Assembly (NCBI GenBank): GCA_947589175.1
Contig: CANPZR010000043.1
Span: forward strand, 1-13,769
Source: an uncultured Lachnospiraceae bacterium
GTDB taxonomy: Bacteria > Bacillota > Clostridia > Lachnospirales > Lachnospiraceae
Direction of reading: 5' to 3'
Length of the DNA stretch: 13,769 nt
Position 1 is the first letter of the stretch; each line of letters begins with the position of its first letter. The translations under genes were made by a program, and so were the position numbers. The notes under the pieces were generated by a model. The model was not told the origin of the DNA. It did not search any database and worked only from the letters and a program-made list of their open reading frames with translations. Shown piece by piece: positions 1-7,616 of the stretch.

Positions 1-608
1 TCCTTCTGGCTCAGAATGTAGAGCGAGAAGATAAAGGAGATCACGGCCCCTGTGATGCCGCTGATAATGCTGCTGGCGGCGCTGAAGGTGGAGGATAGGA
101 CGGCCCCGGCGCCGCTCTGGAGAAAATCCTGAACGGTGCGGATGATGGAGGCCCAGTTCAGCTCCAGATGGCGCATCAGCTTATCCCTGGCGTTCATCCC
201 GATGAAGTCGATGCCGTGCCCGTGGAGCCAGCTCTGGGCGGTGGCAATAAAATCAGGAATCTTCTCTCCCAGGACGCTGGTGGTCTCCGCGAGCTGCGGC
301 ACCACGGCGAACAGCACCAGCGCGATGATGGCAAGCAGAAACAGCAGGGACAGGACGATGGAGAGCGGGCGCTTGAACAGGTCCGCCGTCCTGCCGCTCC
401 ATTTTTTCAAAATCTTATTTTCAATGAAGCTCATGGGGAGGTTCAGCACAAAGGCGGTGGCGCCCCCGTAAATAAAGGGCTTCACGATGGAGAGGACGAG
501 CCCCACGCCCCCGAAGACGACGCCGCTGTACATCAGCGCCAGCACTAGCAGGGCGGCAAAAAGCATCAGGTTGCGTATGTGCCGCCGGTTTTCTTTGTTT
601 AAATTCAT
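1..608 (-). CDS. AI-2E family transporter (DUF20/PF01594), N-terminal part, cut by the window edge
   Basis: This is a polytopic membrane protein of the AI-2E transporter (PerM/YhhT/YtvI) superfamily. Members export small molecules or act as ion antiporters, and the substrate cannot be told from sequence. The minus-strand frame opens with ATG at 608-606, preceded by an AGAGG ribosome binding site, and stays open for about 202 codons to the window edge, so the C-terminal part is missing. It encodes MNLNKENRRHIRNLMLFAAL, then hydrophobic segments at about residues 13-30, 35-60 and 85-105, a soluble stretch containing VVPQLAETTSVLGEKIPDF, and a last hydrophobic block ending FIFSLYILSQK, which is characteristic of this family. 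The family usually has about 340-400 residues, so roughly half is visible. It diverges from pth and probably has its own promoter at 690-718. Family is confident, function is not. Confidence 0.88.
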   Translation of the reverse strand, partial: MNLNKENRRHIRNLMLFAALLVLALMYSGVVFGGVGLVLSIVKPFIYGGATAFVLNLPMSFIENKILKKWSGRTADLFKRPLSIVLSLLFLLAIIALVLFAVVPQLAETTSVLGEKIPDFIATAQSWLHGHGIDFIGMNARDKLMRHLELNWASIIRTVQDFLQSGAGAVLSSTFSAASSIISGITGAVISFIFSLYILSQK

Positions 609-689
609 GACAGACCTCTTTTCTGAATAAAATATATGTTGGTTTTTCTTTCTATCGGTTGAAAAATGCCTTTTTCGTTCTGATACCTT

Positions 690-718
690 ATCATAACAGG
701 AAACAAAAAAATGCGCAA
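690..718 (-). promoter_or_regulatory. Candidate sigma-A extended -10 promoter for the AI-2E transporter gene
   Basis: Read on the minus strand, TTGCGC (718-713) and TATGAT (695-690) are separated by 17 bases. A TG one base upstream of the -10 makes it an extended -10 promoter. Transcription would start near 683, leaving a leader of about 75 bases before the ATG at 608. Found by eye, not tested. Confidence 0.5.
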
Positions 719-770
719 CAACGTTTCCACGAAACTTTCTTTCGTTGAAACAACGTTTTTTTGAAACGTA
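717..770. promoter_or_regulatory. Cluster of GTTTC/GAAAC inverted half-sites between divergent promoters (operator-like)
   Basis: This AT-rich stretch holds several nested symmetries: ACGTTTC (721-727) matched by GAAACGT (763-769), ACGAAA (729-734) matched by TTTCGT (740-745), and the 13-base palindrome CGTTGAAACAACG (743-755). It abuts the -35 of the minus-strand promoter and lies just upstream of the -35 of the pth promoter. That is where an operator acting on both genes would be expected. GAAAC/GTTTC half-sites are typical of LacI-family operators, but no regulator gene is nearby, so its identity is open. Confidence 0.4.
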
Positions 771-780
771 TTAAAAAATA

Positions 781-810
781 TTGTAAAAAAGCAGGAAAAT
801 GTGCTAAGAT
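781..810 (+). promoter_or_regulatory. Candidate sigma-A extended -10 promoter of the pth-mfd operon
   Basis: TTGTAA (781-786) and TAAGAT (805-810) are 18 bases apart, and TGC directly before the -10 gives an extended -10. The predicted start near 817 lies just before the stem-loop at 820-846 and about 65 bases before the pth ATG. No better promoter was seen for the four plus-strand genes that follow. Confidence 0.5.
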
Positions 811-819
811 AGAAAATGA

Positions 820-846
820 CCCGGGGGCCAAAAAGAGGCCGTCGGG
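820..846 (+). promoter_or_regulatory. GC-rich stem-loop in the pth leader
   Basis: CCCG (820-823) pairs with CGGG (843-846), and GGCC (826-829) pairs with GGCC (837-840) around a seven-base A-rich loop, with a 2x2 internal loop between the stems. It would sit at the extreme 5' end of the transcript. No T-run follows, so it is not an intrinsic terminator. A 5' stabilising stem or a protein-binding site are both possible. Confidence 0.45.
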
Positions 847-882
847 CAATATCCGTTGTATGAGAGAAGAATGGAGGATTTT

Positions 883-1458
883 ATGTATCTGATCGCGGGC
901 TTGGGAAATCCGGGCACAGAATACGCCGCCACAAGGCACAATATCGGTTTTGACATGATCACATATCTCTGTGATGAGTACAATATATCCCTGCGGGGGA
1001 GAAAGGGAAAGGCCCTTGTGGGAAAGGGCGTGATCGCCGGGGAGCAGGTCCTTCTGGCGCAGCCCCAGACCTACATGAACCTGAGCGGCGAGAGCATCCG
1101 CGCCCTGATGGATTACTACAAGCTGGACCTGGATGAGCTGATTATCATCTGCGACGATATCAACCTGCCGGTGGGCCAGATCCGGGTGCGCCCGAAGGGG
1201 AGCGCCGGTGGGCACAACGGCCTCAAGAACATCATCCAGCACCTGGGCACAGAGGAATTTACCCGCGTCCGGATCGGCGTGGGGGCGAAGCCCGACGGGG
1301 ACGACCTCATAAAGCATGTGCTGGGGCGTTTCTCCAGGGAGGAGGACGGCATGATTCGGGACGTGTTCGCCCTGGCGGAAAAAGCGCTTTTGGCCATCAT
1401 GACCGAGAGCGTCAGTGAGGCAATGAATCAGGTAAACGGAGTAAAAATAGAGAGGTAG
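883..1458 (+). CDS. pth: Peptidyl-tRNA hydrolase
   Basis: This cytoplasmic enzyme cleaves the ester bond of peptidyl-tRNAs released by stalled ribosomes and recycles the tRNA. The product has 191 residues, close to the roughly 190 usual for bacterial Pth. It starts MYLIAGLGNPGTEYAATRHN, with Asn9 and the catalytic His19. Further conserved residues are Asn66 in YMNLSG, Asp91 in CDDINLPVG and Asn112 in GGHNGLKNI, matching E. coli N10, H20, N68, D93 and N114. The ATG at 883 was chosen because GGAGG (873-877) lies five bases upstream and the protein begins exactly where the family does. An in-frame TTG at 856 would add nine unsupported residues. It is the first plus-strand gene after a candidate promoter. 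Its stop is two bases before the GTG of mfd, so the two are probably translationally coupled. Confidence 0.97.
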   Translation: MYLIAGLGNPGTEYAATRHNIGFDMITYLCDEYNISLRGRKGKALVGKGVIAGEQVLLAQPQTYMNLSGESIRALMDYYKLDLDELIIICDDINLPVGQIRVRPKGSAGGHNGLKNIIQHLGTEEFTRVRIGVGAKPDGDDLIKHVLGRFSREEDGMIRDVFALAEKALLAIMTESVSEAMNQVNGVKIER

Positions 1459-1460
1459 AC

Positions 1461-4400
1461 GTGGAGACATTACTGGCCCCGCTCAGGGAATTAGAAGAAT
1501 ATACGCAGTTAAAGCTCGCCGTGGAGAAAAAGGACACCCCGGCCAGCGTGACCGGCGGCGTCGATACGCAGAAGGCCCATCTGATCTTTGGACTGCGGGA
1601 TGCCTGCGAGATTCGGCTGATCGTCACGCACAACGAGATCCGCGCGCGGGAAATCGTGGAGGACTGCCGGATGTATGACCGGAACGTCATGTACTATCCG
1701 GCCAAGGATCTGATTTTTTACAGCGCCGACGTGCACGGAAGGGCCATCGTCAAGGAGCGCTTAAAGGCGGTGAAAGCCATTGCGGAAGGGGGTCCGCTGA
1801 CCATCGTGACCACCGTAGACGCCGGCATGGACGCCTGTATTCCTTTTGGAAAATATATCGAAAACAAAATATCCATAGCCGCGGGAGACGAGCTGGATCT
1901 GCCGGAGACGGAGAAAAAGCTGGCGGCCATGGGCTACGAGAACGTGTCCCAGGTGGAGCGCGAGGGAGAATTTTCCGTCCGGGGCGGCATTCTGGACGTG
2001 TTCCCCTTGACGGAGGAGGCCCCGGTGCGGGTGGACTTCTGGGGGGACGAGGTGGACAGCATCCGCAGTATCGAGGTGGAGAGCCAGCGGTCCGTGGAGG
2101 AGCTGGAAACGGTGGACATACTCCCGGCGGCGGAGGTGTTCATGGACGCCGACCAGACGGCCCGCGGCCTGCATCAGATCGGCCTGGAGATGGAGCGGTG
2201 CTGCCAGAAATTCATGGACGGCGAAAAGCGCGAGGAGGCCGCCAGGCTCAGGCAGAACGTGGAAAATTTCTGCGAGACGTGCCGGATCAGCCCCGCCCTC
2301 GTTAACCTGGAGAGCTATATCCGCTATTTTGCGGGCAAGGGGGAGACCTGTTCTTTCTTTGACTATTTTGAGGGGAGGAAGGTCTGCGTGTTCATGGACG
2401 AGCCGGGCCGTTGCGTGGAGAAGGCCGAGGCCGTGGAGTACGAGTTCCGCGAGAGCATGGGAAGCCGCCTGGAAAAAGGCTATATCCTTCCGGGACAGAT
2501 GGACGTGCTCTACCCGGTATCCCAGATATTGGCGAAGCTCCAGAAGTATCCGCTGATCCTTTTTACCGCGCTGGAGGGCTCCGTCCGGGAATTTGCCATA
2601 AAGAGAAGATTTTATTTTCAGGTGCAGTCCGCGCCTTCCTATAATAACAATTTTTCCCTTCTCGTGAAGGACATAAAGAAATTTAAAAAGCAGAAATACC
2701 GGGTGCTGATCATATCCGCCTCGGAGACCAGAGGGCGGCGGCTCTGTCAGGATCTGATGGATTTTGACATAGGAGCCGTGTACGACGGAAGCCTGCAGCG
2801 GGAGCTAAAGCCCGGCGAGGTCCTGGTCACGAGAGGGAATGTGCGCCGCGGGTTCGAGTACGCCGATCTCCGGTTCGTGGTGGTGACGGAGAGCGACATT
2901 TTCGGCGGGCGGACAAAGAAGAAAAAAGCAAAGCCCAAGCGGCACGAGGGGGCGGCCATCCGGAGTTTCCAGGACTTGAAAATCGGGGACTATGTGGTGC
3001 ATGAGAACCACGGGCTGGGCATTTACCAGGGAATCGAGAAAATCGAGGTAGATCAGGTCACGAGAGATTACCTGAAGGTGGCCTACGCCGGGGGGAGCAA
3101 CCTGTATGTGCCGGCCACATCCCTGGAGGTGCTGCAGAAATACGCCGGGAGCGAGGCGAAGGCCCCCAGGCTGAACAAGCTGAACTCGCCGGAGTGGAAA
3201 AAGACCAAATCACGGGTGCGGGGGGCGGTGCAGGAAATCGCTCAGGAACTGGTGGAGCTCTACGCCGCCAGGCAGACCCGGCAGGGCCACGCCTTCGAGA
3301 AAGACACGGTCTGGCAGAAGGAATTTGAGGAGCTGTTCCCCTATGAGGAGACGGAGGACCAGTTAAAGGCCATTGAGGACACCAAGCGGGACATGGAGAG
3401 CACGAAGATCATGGATCGGCTGATCTGCGGGGACGTGGGATACGGCAAGACCGAGATCGCCATCCGCGCGGCCTTTAAGGCAGTGATGGACGGCAGGCAG
3501 GTAGCCTTTCTGGTGCCCACCACGATTCTGGCGGGGCAGCACTACAATACATTTGCCCAGCGCATGAGGGACTACGGAATCAACGTGGAGCTTCTGTGCC
3601 GCCTGCGCACGCCCGCCGAGCAGAAAAAGACAATTCAGGGGATTAAAAAGGGCAGCGTGGACGTTGTCATCGGCACACACCGGCTGCTGGGAAAGGACGT
3701 CGCCTACAAGAACCTGGGGCTCTTGATTGTGGACGAGGAGCAGCGCTTCGGCGTCACCCACAAGGAGAAGCTCAAGCAGATGAAAAACGACATCGATGTG
3801 CTGACGCTGACCGCCACGCCGATTCCCCGGACCCTTCACATGAGTTTAGTGGGAATCCGCGACATGAGCGTGCTGGAGGAGCCCCCGATGGACCGGATGC
3901 CTATCCAGACCTTTGTCATGGAGAAAAATGAGGAGATCGTGCGGGAGGCCATTCTCCGCGAGATCGGCCGGGGCGGCCAGGTGTACTACGTCTACAACCG
4001 GGTGGGCAATATGGATATCGTGGCGAATGAAATCGCGAAGCTGGTGCCGGAGGCGGTGGTAGCCTGCGCGCACGGGCAGATGAACGAGCGCGAGCTGGAA
4101 AAGACCATGTTCCGGTTCGTGGAGGGCGAGATTGACGTGCTGGTGGCCACGACCATTGTGGAGACCGGCCTGGACATCCCCAACGTCAACACGATCATGA
4201 TCGAGGACGCCGACCGGCTGGGGCTCTCCCAGCTCTACCAGCTCCGGGGCCGGGTGGGGCGCAGCAACCGAACCGCGTACGCCTTCCTCATGTATAAGAG
4301 GGACAAGATGCTGCAGGAAGTAGCGGAAAAAAGACTTGCCGCCATTAAGGAATTTACGGAACTGGGATCCGGTTTCCGGATTTCCATGCGGGACTTAGAG

Positions 4401-4973
4401 ATCCGGGGCGCCGGGAACGTGCTGGGAGCCAGCCAGCACGGCCACATGGAGGCCGTGGGATACGACATGTATTGCAAAATGCTTTCCGAGGCGGTGAAGC
4501 GGCTGAAGGGGGAGACGGTGCGGGGAGAGGATTTTGAGACGGGCATAGACATAAAGGTTGACGCATTTATCCCAGTCAGTTATATTAGTAATGAGCTGCA
4601 GAAGCTGGATATTTATAAGAGAATTGCGGAAATAGAGACAGAAGAAGAGAGGCAGGACATGGTCGATGAGCTTCTGGACCGGTTCGGAGAGCCGCCGGCC
4701 AGCGTGATGAATCTGCTGACCATCGCCTTGGTGAAAGCCAGGGCCCACCAGTGCTATATCACGGATATCACAGACAAAAACGGACTTCTCCGGCTGAAAA
4801 TGTATCCCCTGGCGCAGATCGATCCATCTCGGATCCCCGAGATGGTGGCCGGAATGGGAGGAAGGCTCCGGTTCATACCTGGAAAAGAACCCTGTTTTGA
4901 GTACCGCCCCCAGGGAGACATGCTGGCGGAGGCTTCTTTTATGACCGGGGAGATTCAGAAACTCTGCCTTTGA
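1461..4973 (+). CDS. mfd: Transcription-repair coupling factor Mfd
   Basis: Mfd is a DNA translocase that removes RNA polymerase stalled at lesions and recruits UvrA. At 1170 residues it is full length for the family. The N-terminal third is the UvrB-like module, with SVRGGILDVFP and VDFWGDEVDSIR. The CarD-like RNA polymerase interaction domain lies at about residues 503-575 (IGDYVVHENHGLGIYQG). Two helicase lobes follow: Walker A GDVGYGKT at 657-664, DEEQ at 758-761, then TATPIPRT, VATTIVETGLDIPNVN and motif VI QLRGRVGRSNR near 926-936. The C-terminal region is the regulatory domain (ELLDRFGEPP). The GTG start at 1461 has AGAGG (1451-1455) five bases upstream, inside the end of pth. No frameshift or missing motif was seen. 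The next gene begins 36 bases downstream with no terminator between. Confidence 0.98.
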   Translation: METLLAPLRELEEYTQLKLAVEKKDTPASVTGGVDTQKAHLIFGLRDACEIRLIVTHNEIRAREIVEDCRMYDRNVMYYPAKDLIFYSADVHGRAIVKERLKAVKAIAEGGPLTIVTTVDAGMDACIPFGKYIENKISIAAGDELDLPETEKKLAAMGYENVSQVEREGEFSVRGGILDVFPLTEEAPVRVDFWGDEVDSIRSIEVESQRSVEELETVDILPAAEVFMDADQTARGLHQIGLEMERCCQKFMDGEKREEAARLRQNVENFCETCRISPALVNLESYIRYFAGKGETCSFFDYFEGRKVCVFMDEPGRCVEKAEAVEYEFRESMGSRLEKGYILPGQMDVLYPVSQILAKLQKYPLILFTALEGSVREFAIKRRFYFQVQSAPSYNNNFSLLVKDIKKFKKQKYRVLIISASETRGRRLCQDLMDFDIGAVYDGSLQRELKPGEVLVTRGNVRRGFEYADLRFVVVTESDIFGGRTKKKKAKPKRHEGAAIRSFQDLKIGDYVVHENHGLGIYQGIEKIEVDQVTRDYLKVAYAGGSNLYVPATSLEVLQKYAGSEAKAPRLNKLNSPEWKKTKSRVRGAVQEIAQELVELYAARQTRQGHAFEKDTVWQKEFEELFPYEETEDQLKAIEDTKRDMESTKIMDRLICGDVGYGKTEIAIRAAFKAVMDGRQVAFLVPTTILAGQHYNTFAQRMRDYGINVELLCRLRTPAEQKKTIQGIKKGSVDVVIGTHRLLGKDVAYKNLGLLIVDEEQRFGVTHKEKLKQMKNDIDVLTLTATPIPRTLHMSLVGIRDMSVLEEPPMDRMPIQTFVMEKNEEIVREAILREIGRGGQVYYVYNRVGNMDIVANEIAKLVPEAVVACAHGQMNERELEKTMFRFVEGEIDVLVATTIVETGLDIPNVNTIMIEDADRLGLSQLYQLRGRVGRSNRTAYAFLMYKRDKMLQEVAEKRLAAIKEFTELGSGFRISMRDLEIRGAGNVLGASQHGHMEAVGYDMYCKMLSEAVKRLKGETVRGEDFETGIDIKVDAFIPVSYISNELQKLDIYKRIAEIETEEERQDMVDELLDRFGEPPASVMNLLTIALVKARAHQCYITDITDKNGLLRLKMYPLAQIDPSRIPEMVAGMGGRLRFIPGKEPCFEYRPQGDMLAEASFMTGEIQKLCL

Positions 4974-5009
4974 GAAATTTTATATTCGCTTTAAAAAAGG
5001 AGGATTAGG

Positions 5010-5987
5010 ATGAGGAATAAACTGACAGCGCTGTGCCTGTGTTTGTGCCTTGCGGCGGGCCTCGTCGGCTGCGGCGGGGAGGCGGCGGAGGAGACTACCT
5101 CCGGCTCCGAGCTCGCGGCCTTCGTGGACAACAGCGCACTGGAAGAGGATTCTACGGTGATAGCGGTGGGAAAGACTACTGTCCCGTACCGGGAATTTAA
5201 GGCGTACTATTATTTTATGAAAAACCGGTATGAGGATGTAATGACGGAGCGCGTGTGGGATTATTCCGGGATTTCCAGCGGGAAGAGCATCGGACAGGAG
5301 GCCATGGAGGAAGTAGTGAGGCTGATTATTCAGGTAAAGGTGATCTGCAAGGCGGCAGCCGTTCAGGGAGTGGCGCTGGCCGCGGATGAGAAGGAAGAGG
5401 CCGATTACAATGCCAGAACCTGCTGCGCGGAGATTTCCGATTCCGACAAGAAGGAAAACAGCATCAGCATTCCCCTGCTCACCCAGATTTTTGAGGAAAA
5501 TAAGCTGGCGGAAAAGATGTACAATGTAGTGACGGGTCAGGCGGATGTCCAGGTGTCGGACAAGGATTGCCGGGCGGCAAAGGTACAGCTGATCTGCCTG
5601 AAAACATCGGACGGAGACAAGGAGCAGGTCAGGCTGAGGGCACAGCAGCTTCGGGATGAGATTGTGAGCGCTGAAAAGAGCTTTTATACCTTTGCCCGCG
5701 CTAACAACCAGAGCGGCGAGATTGAGTGCCTGATTGGACGGATGGATGATCGGAAGGCGTTAGCGGACGCCGTGCTGGGCATGAAGCGCTATGAGATATC
5801 TCCTGTAATCGAGGAGAGCGATGGGTTTTATATAGCATATGTGACCCAGGTTCCGGGAAAGGCGCTGAATAAGGAGTATAAAAATCAGGTGATTCAGAAG
5901 AGGCAGACAGAAGCGTTTCAAAACGCGTATAAAGAGTGGTCTGGAAAATACGGTGTGAAAGTAAGCAAATCACTGCTGGCGGAATAG
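5010..5987 (+). CDS. PrsA/SurA-like lipoprotein with a degenerate parvulin domain
   Basis: A 325-residue exported protein, probably an extracytoplasmic folding factor anchored to the outer face of the membrane. The signal peptide MRNKLTALCLCLCLAAGLVG ends in an LVGC lipobox with the lipidated Cys at 21. Residues about 48-170 (VIAVGKTTVPYREFKAYYYF onward) resemble the helical SurA/PrsA N-terminal chaperone region. Residues about 189-281 follow the layout of a parvulin prolyl isomerase, including EISPVIEESDGFYIAYV near the end. The two active-site histidines expected there (as in ASHIL and GYHII) are replaced, the first position reading KVQLI and the second GFYIA, so isomerase activity is doubtful. 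The ATG is set by an excellent GGAGG (4999-5003). A foldase of this kind often follows mfd in Clostridia, which supports the call. The exact client is unknown. Confidence 0.8.
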   Translation: MRNKLTALCLCLCLAAGLVGCGGEAAEETTSGSELAAFVDNSALEEDSTVIAVGKTTVPYREFKAYYYFMKNRYEDVMTERVWDYSGISSGKSIGQEAMEEVVRLIIQVKVICKAAAVQGVALAADEKEEADYNARTCCAEISDSDKKENSISIPLLTQIFEENKLAEKMYNVVTGQADVQVSDKDCRAAKVQLICLKTSDGDKEQVRLRAQQLRDEIVSAEKSFYTFARANNQSGEIECLIGRMDDRKALADAVLGMKRYEISPVIEESDGFYIAYVTQVPGKALNKEYKNQVIQKRQTEAFQNAYKEWSGKYGVKVSKSLLAE

Positions 5988-6010
5988 CCATCAGTGGGAT
6001 TGGAGATAGA

Positions 6011-7510
6011 GTGAAAATGAAAAGAAGCAGCGGAGTACTAATGCCGTTGGCCAGCCTGGATTCCGACTATGGGATCGGGTGCTTAGACGACGCGGCATAT
6101 CGGTTTGTCGATCAATTAGAGAAGGCGGGGCAGACATACTGGCAGATTCTCCCTATGGGGCCGACCGGATACGGGGACTCGCCTTACCAGTCTTTTTCTA
6201 CCTTTGCGGGGAATCCCTATTTTATCTCCCTGAAAGAACTGGTACGCAAGGGGTACGTCACGAGAGAGGAATGTGAAAGATCCGCGGAGGGGATGACGGA
6301 CAGCTGCATCCGGTACGATCTTCTGTACCAGAGACGATTTGCCCTGCTCCGCAAGGCCTTTGCGGCCAGCGGGATCGAGACGGATCAGGGGTTTAATGCC
6401 TTTGTCAAGGACAACAGCCACTGGCTGCCGGATTATGCCCTTTTCATGGCCATCAAGGACAGCAAGGGCGGTCAGAGCTGGTCTCTGTGGGAAGAGGACA
6501 TCCGTCTGAGGAAGCCGGACGCCATGGTTTCCTACCGGAATCATTTGATGGATGATGTGAATTTTTATCAGTTTTTGCAGTATGAGTTTGCCTGCCAGTG
6601 GGAGAAACTGAAAAAGTACGCCAACGAAAAAGGCATACAGATTATCGGCGATATTCCCATTTATGTAGCGCTGGACAGCGCGGACGCCTGGGCGGCTCCG
6701 TCCCTGTTCCAGCTGGATGCAAAAGGGAATCCCATTCGGGTGGCCGGGTGCCCGCCGGACGCTTTTTCCAAGACCGGACAGCTCTGGGGGAATCCCCTGT
6801 ATGACTGGGAACAGCACAAGAAGCAGAAATTTGCCTGGTGGACGGAGCGGATTCAGAGGTGCTTCCAGTGGTACGACGTGGTGCGGATCGACCATTTCCG
6901 CGGTTTTGATGAATATTACGCCATCCCCTATGGCGACAAGACGGCGGAGAAGGGCAAGTGGATGCCGGGGCCCGGCATGGAACTGTTCAGAACCTTGAAA
7001 AAAGAGCTGGGAGAGCTGCCGATCATCGCGGAGGATCTGGGCTTTCTTACCGACAGCGTGCGGGAACTGCTGGAGGATACGGGCTATCCGGGCATGAAGA
7101 TCATGCAGTTTGCCTTTGACTCCAGAGAGGACAGCGATTACCTGCCCTACCGCTACGAGAGAAATTCCGTGGTCTATACCGGCACTCACGACAACTCTAC
7201 CACCTATTCCTGGTGGGGAGAGCTGCATAAGGAAGATAAGTCGGTGGCTCTGCGCTACTTAAACCGCGGACCGCTCACATCCAGAAAGAAGCTGACATGG
7301 GAACTGATCTGCCTGGCCATGGCCAGCGTATCCGATCTGTGCATAATTCCCATGCAGGATTATCTGTGCCTGCCGGATTCCGCGCGGATCAACACGCCGT
7401 CCACTTTGGGCGGGAACTGGCAGTGGCGCATGAAGAGAGGGGCTTTTCAGGACAAGCTGTGCGAAAAAATTCGCCGCATGACAAAATTATATGGAAGAAT
7501 AAAAAAATAA
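6011..7510 (+). CDS. malQ: 4-alpha-glucanotransferase (amylomaltase, GH77)
   Basis: This cytoplasmic enzyme transfers segments of alpha-1,4-glucan between maltodextrins, releasing glucose. From the GTG at 6011 it has 499 residues, the usual length. The GH77 signature GPTGYGDSPYQSFSTFAGNP is near the N terminus. The catalytic residues are the nucleophile Asp294 in VRIDHFRGF, the acid/base Glu341 in IIAEDLGF and Asp394 in YTGTHDNST. GTG 6011 is preferred because GGAG (6002-6005) is five bases upstream. An ATG at 6017 (MKRSSGVLM) is the alternative and would put the site 11 bases away. It begins 23 bases after the lipoprotein gene and likely belongs to the pth-mfd operon. The loop usually reading SLPSPYGIG has SLDSDYGIG, replacing both prolines, while the catalytic core is intact. 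No other maltodextrin gene is nearby. Confidence 0.96.
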   Translation: MKMKRSSGVLMPLASLDSDYGIGCLDDAAYRFVDQLEKAGQTYWQILPMGPTGYGDSPYQSFSTFAGNPYFISLKELVRKGYVTREECERSAEGMTDSCIRYDLLYQRRFALLRKAFAASGIETDQGFNAFVKDNSHWLPDYALFMAIKDSKGGQSWSLWEEDIRLRKPDAMVSYRNHLMDDVNFYQFLQYEFACQWEKLKKYANEKGIQIIGDIPIYVALDSADAWAAPSLFQLDAKGNPIRVAGCPPDAFSKTGQLWGNPLYDWEQHKKQKFAWWTERIQRCFQWYDVVRIDHFRGFDEYYAIPYGDKTAEKGKWMPGPGMELFRTLKKELGELPIIAEDLGFLTDSVRELLEDTGYPGMKIMQFAFDSREDSDYLPYRYERNSVVYTGTHDNSTTYSWWGELHKEDKSVALRYLNRGPLTSRKKLTWELICLAMASVSDLCIIPMQDYLCLPDSARINTPSTLGGNWQWRMKRGAFQDKLCEKIRRMTKLYGRIKK

Positions 7511-7539
7511 TTTACCAATTCCGATTTTTCTGGTATTAT
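7511..7539 (+). promoter_or_regulatory. Candidate sigma-A extended -10 promoter of the hpt-fapA-HD-GYP operon
   Basis: TTTACC (7511-7516) and TATTAT (7534-7539) are separated by exactly 17 bases, and TGG directly before the -10 makes an extended -10. It begins right after the malQ stop codon. The predicted start near 7546 gives a leader of about 70 bases that carries the stem-loop at 7553-7586. Confidence 0.6.
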
Positions 7540-7552
7540 GATATTTAGGGGA

Positions 7553-7610
7553 TAAAGGGCATGCAGGTTCCTGCTCTGTCCCTTTACAGAATTTGAGTTA
7601 AAAAGGGGGG
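7553..7610 (+). promoter_or_regulatory. Structured leader of hpt with two mutually exclusive pairings
   Basis: TAAAGGG (7553-7559) pairs perfectly with CCCTTTA (7580-7586), enclosing a smaller GCAG/CTGC hairpin (7563-7566 with 7571-7574). The same CCCTTT (7580-7585) can instead pair with AAAGGG at 7602-7607, which is part of the purine-rich ribosome binding site just before the hpt ATG at 7617. One fold leaves that site free and the other hides it, as in a translational switch. There is no T-run, so it is not a terminator. Functional significance is inferred. Confidence 0.45.
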
Positions 7611-7616
7611 AAATAC

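Noticed and set aside
856..882. Upstream TTG start for pth adding nine residues
   Set aside because: The ATG at 883 has a well-placed GGAGG and begins at the family's usual first residues. The extension is not similar to anything expected.
6116..7228. A 370-codon open frame on the minus strand across malQ
   Set aside because: It lies wholly antisense to a gene with intact catalytic motifs, has no family resemblance and reflects the codon bias of the plus-strand gene. The same applies to the 310-codon minus frame at 9107-10039 across the FapA-like gene and the one at 691-1470 across pth.
7553..7590. Intrinsic terminator for the malQ operon
   Set aside because: The stem is not followed by a T-run (ACAGAATTTGAG follows), so termination here is unlikely.
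7540..7616. c-di-GMP riboswitch (GEMM) upstream of the HD-GYP operon
   Set aside because: The leader is too short and lacks the conserved core of that class. Only the simple alternative pairings described are visible.
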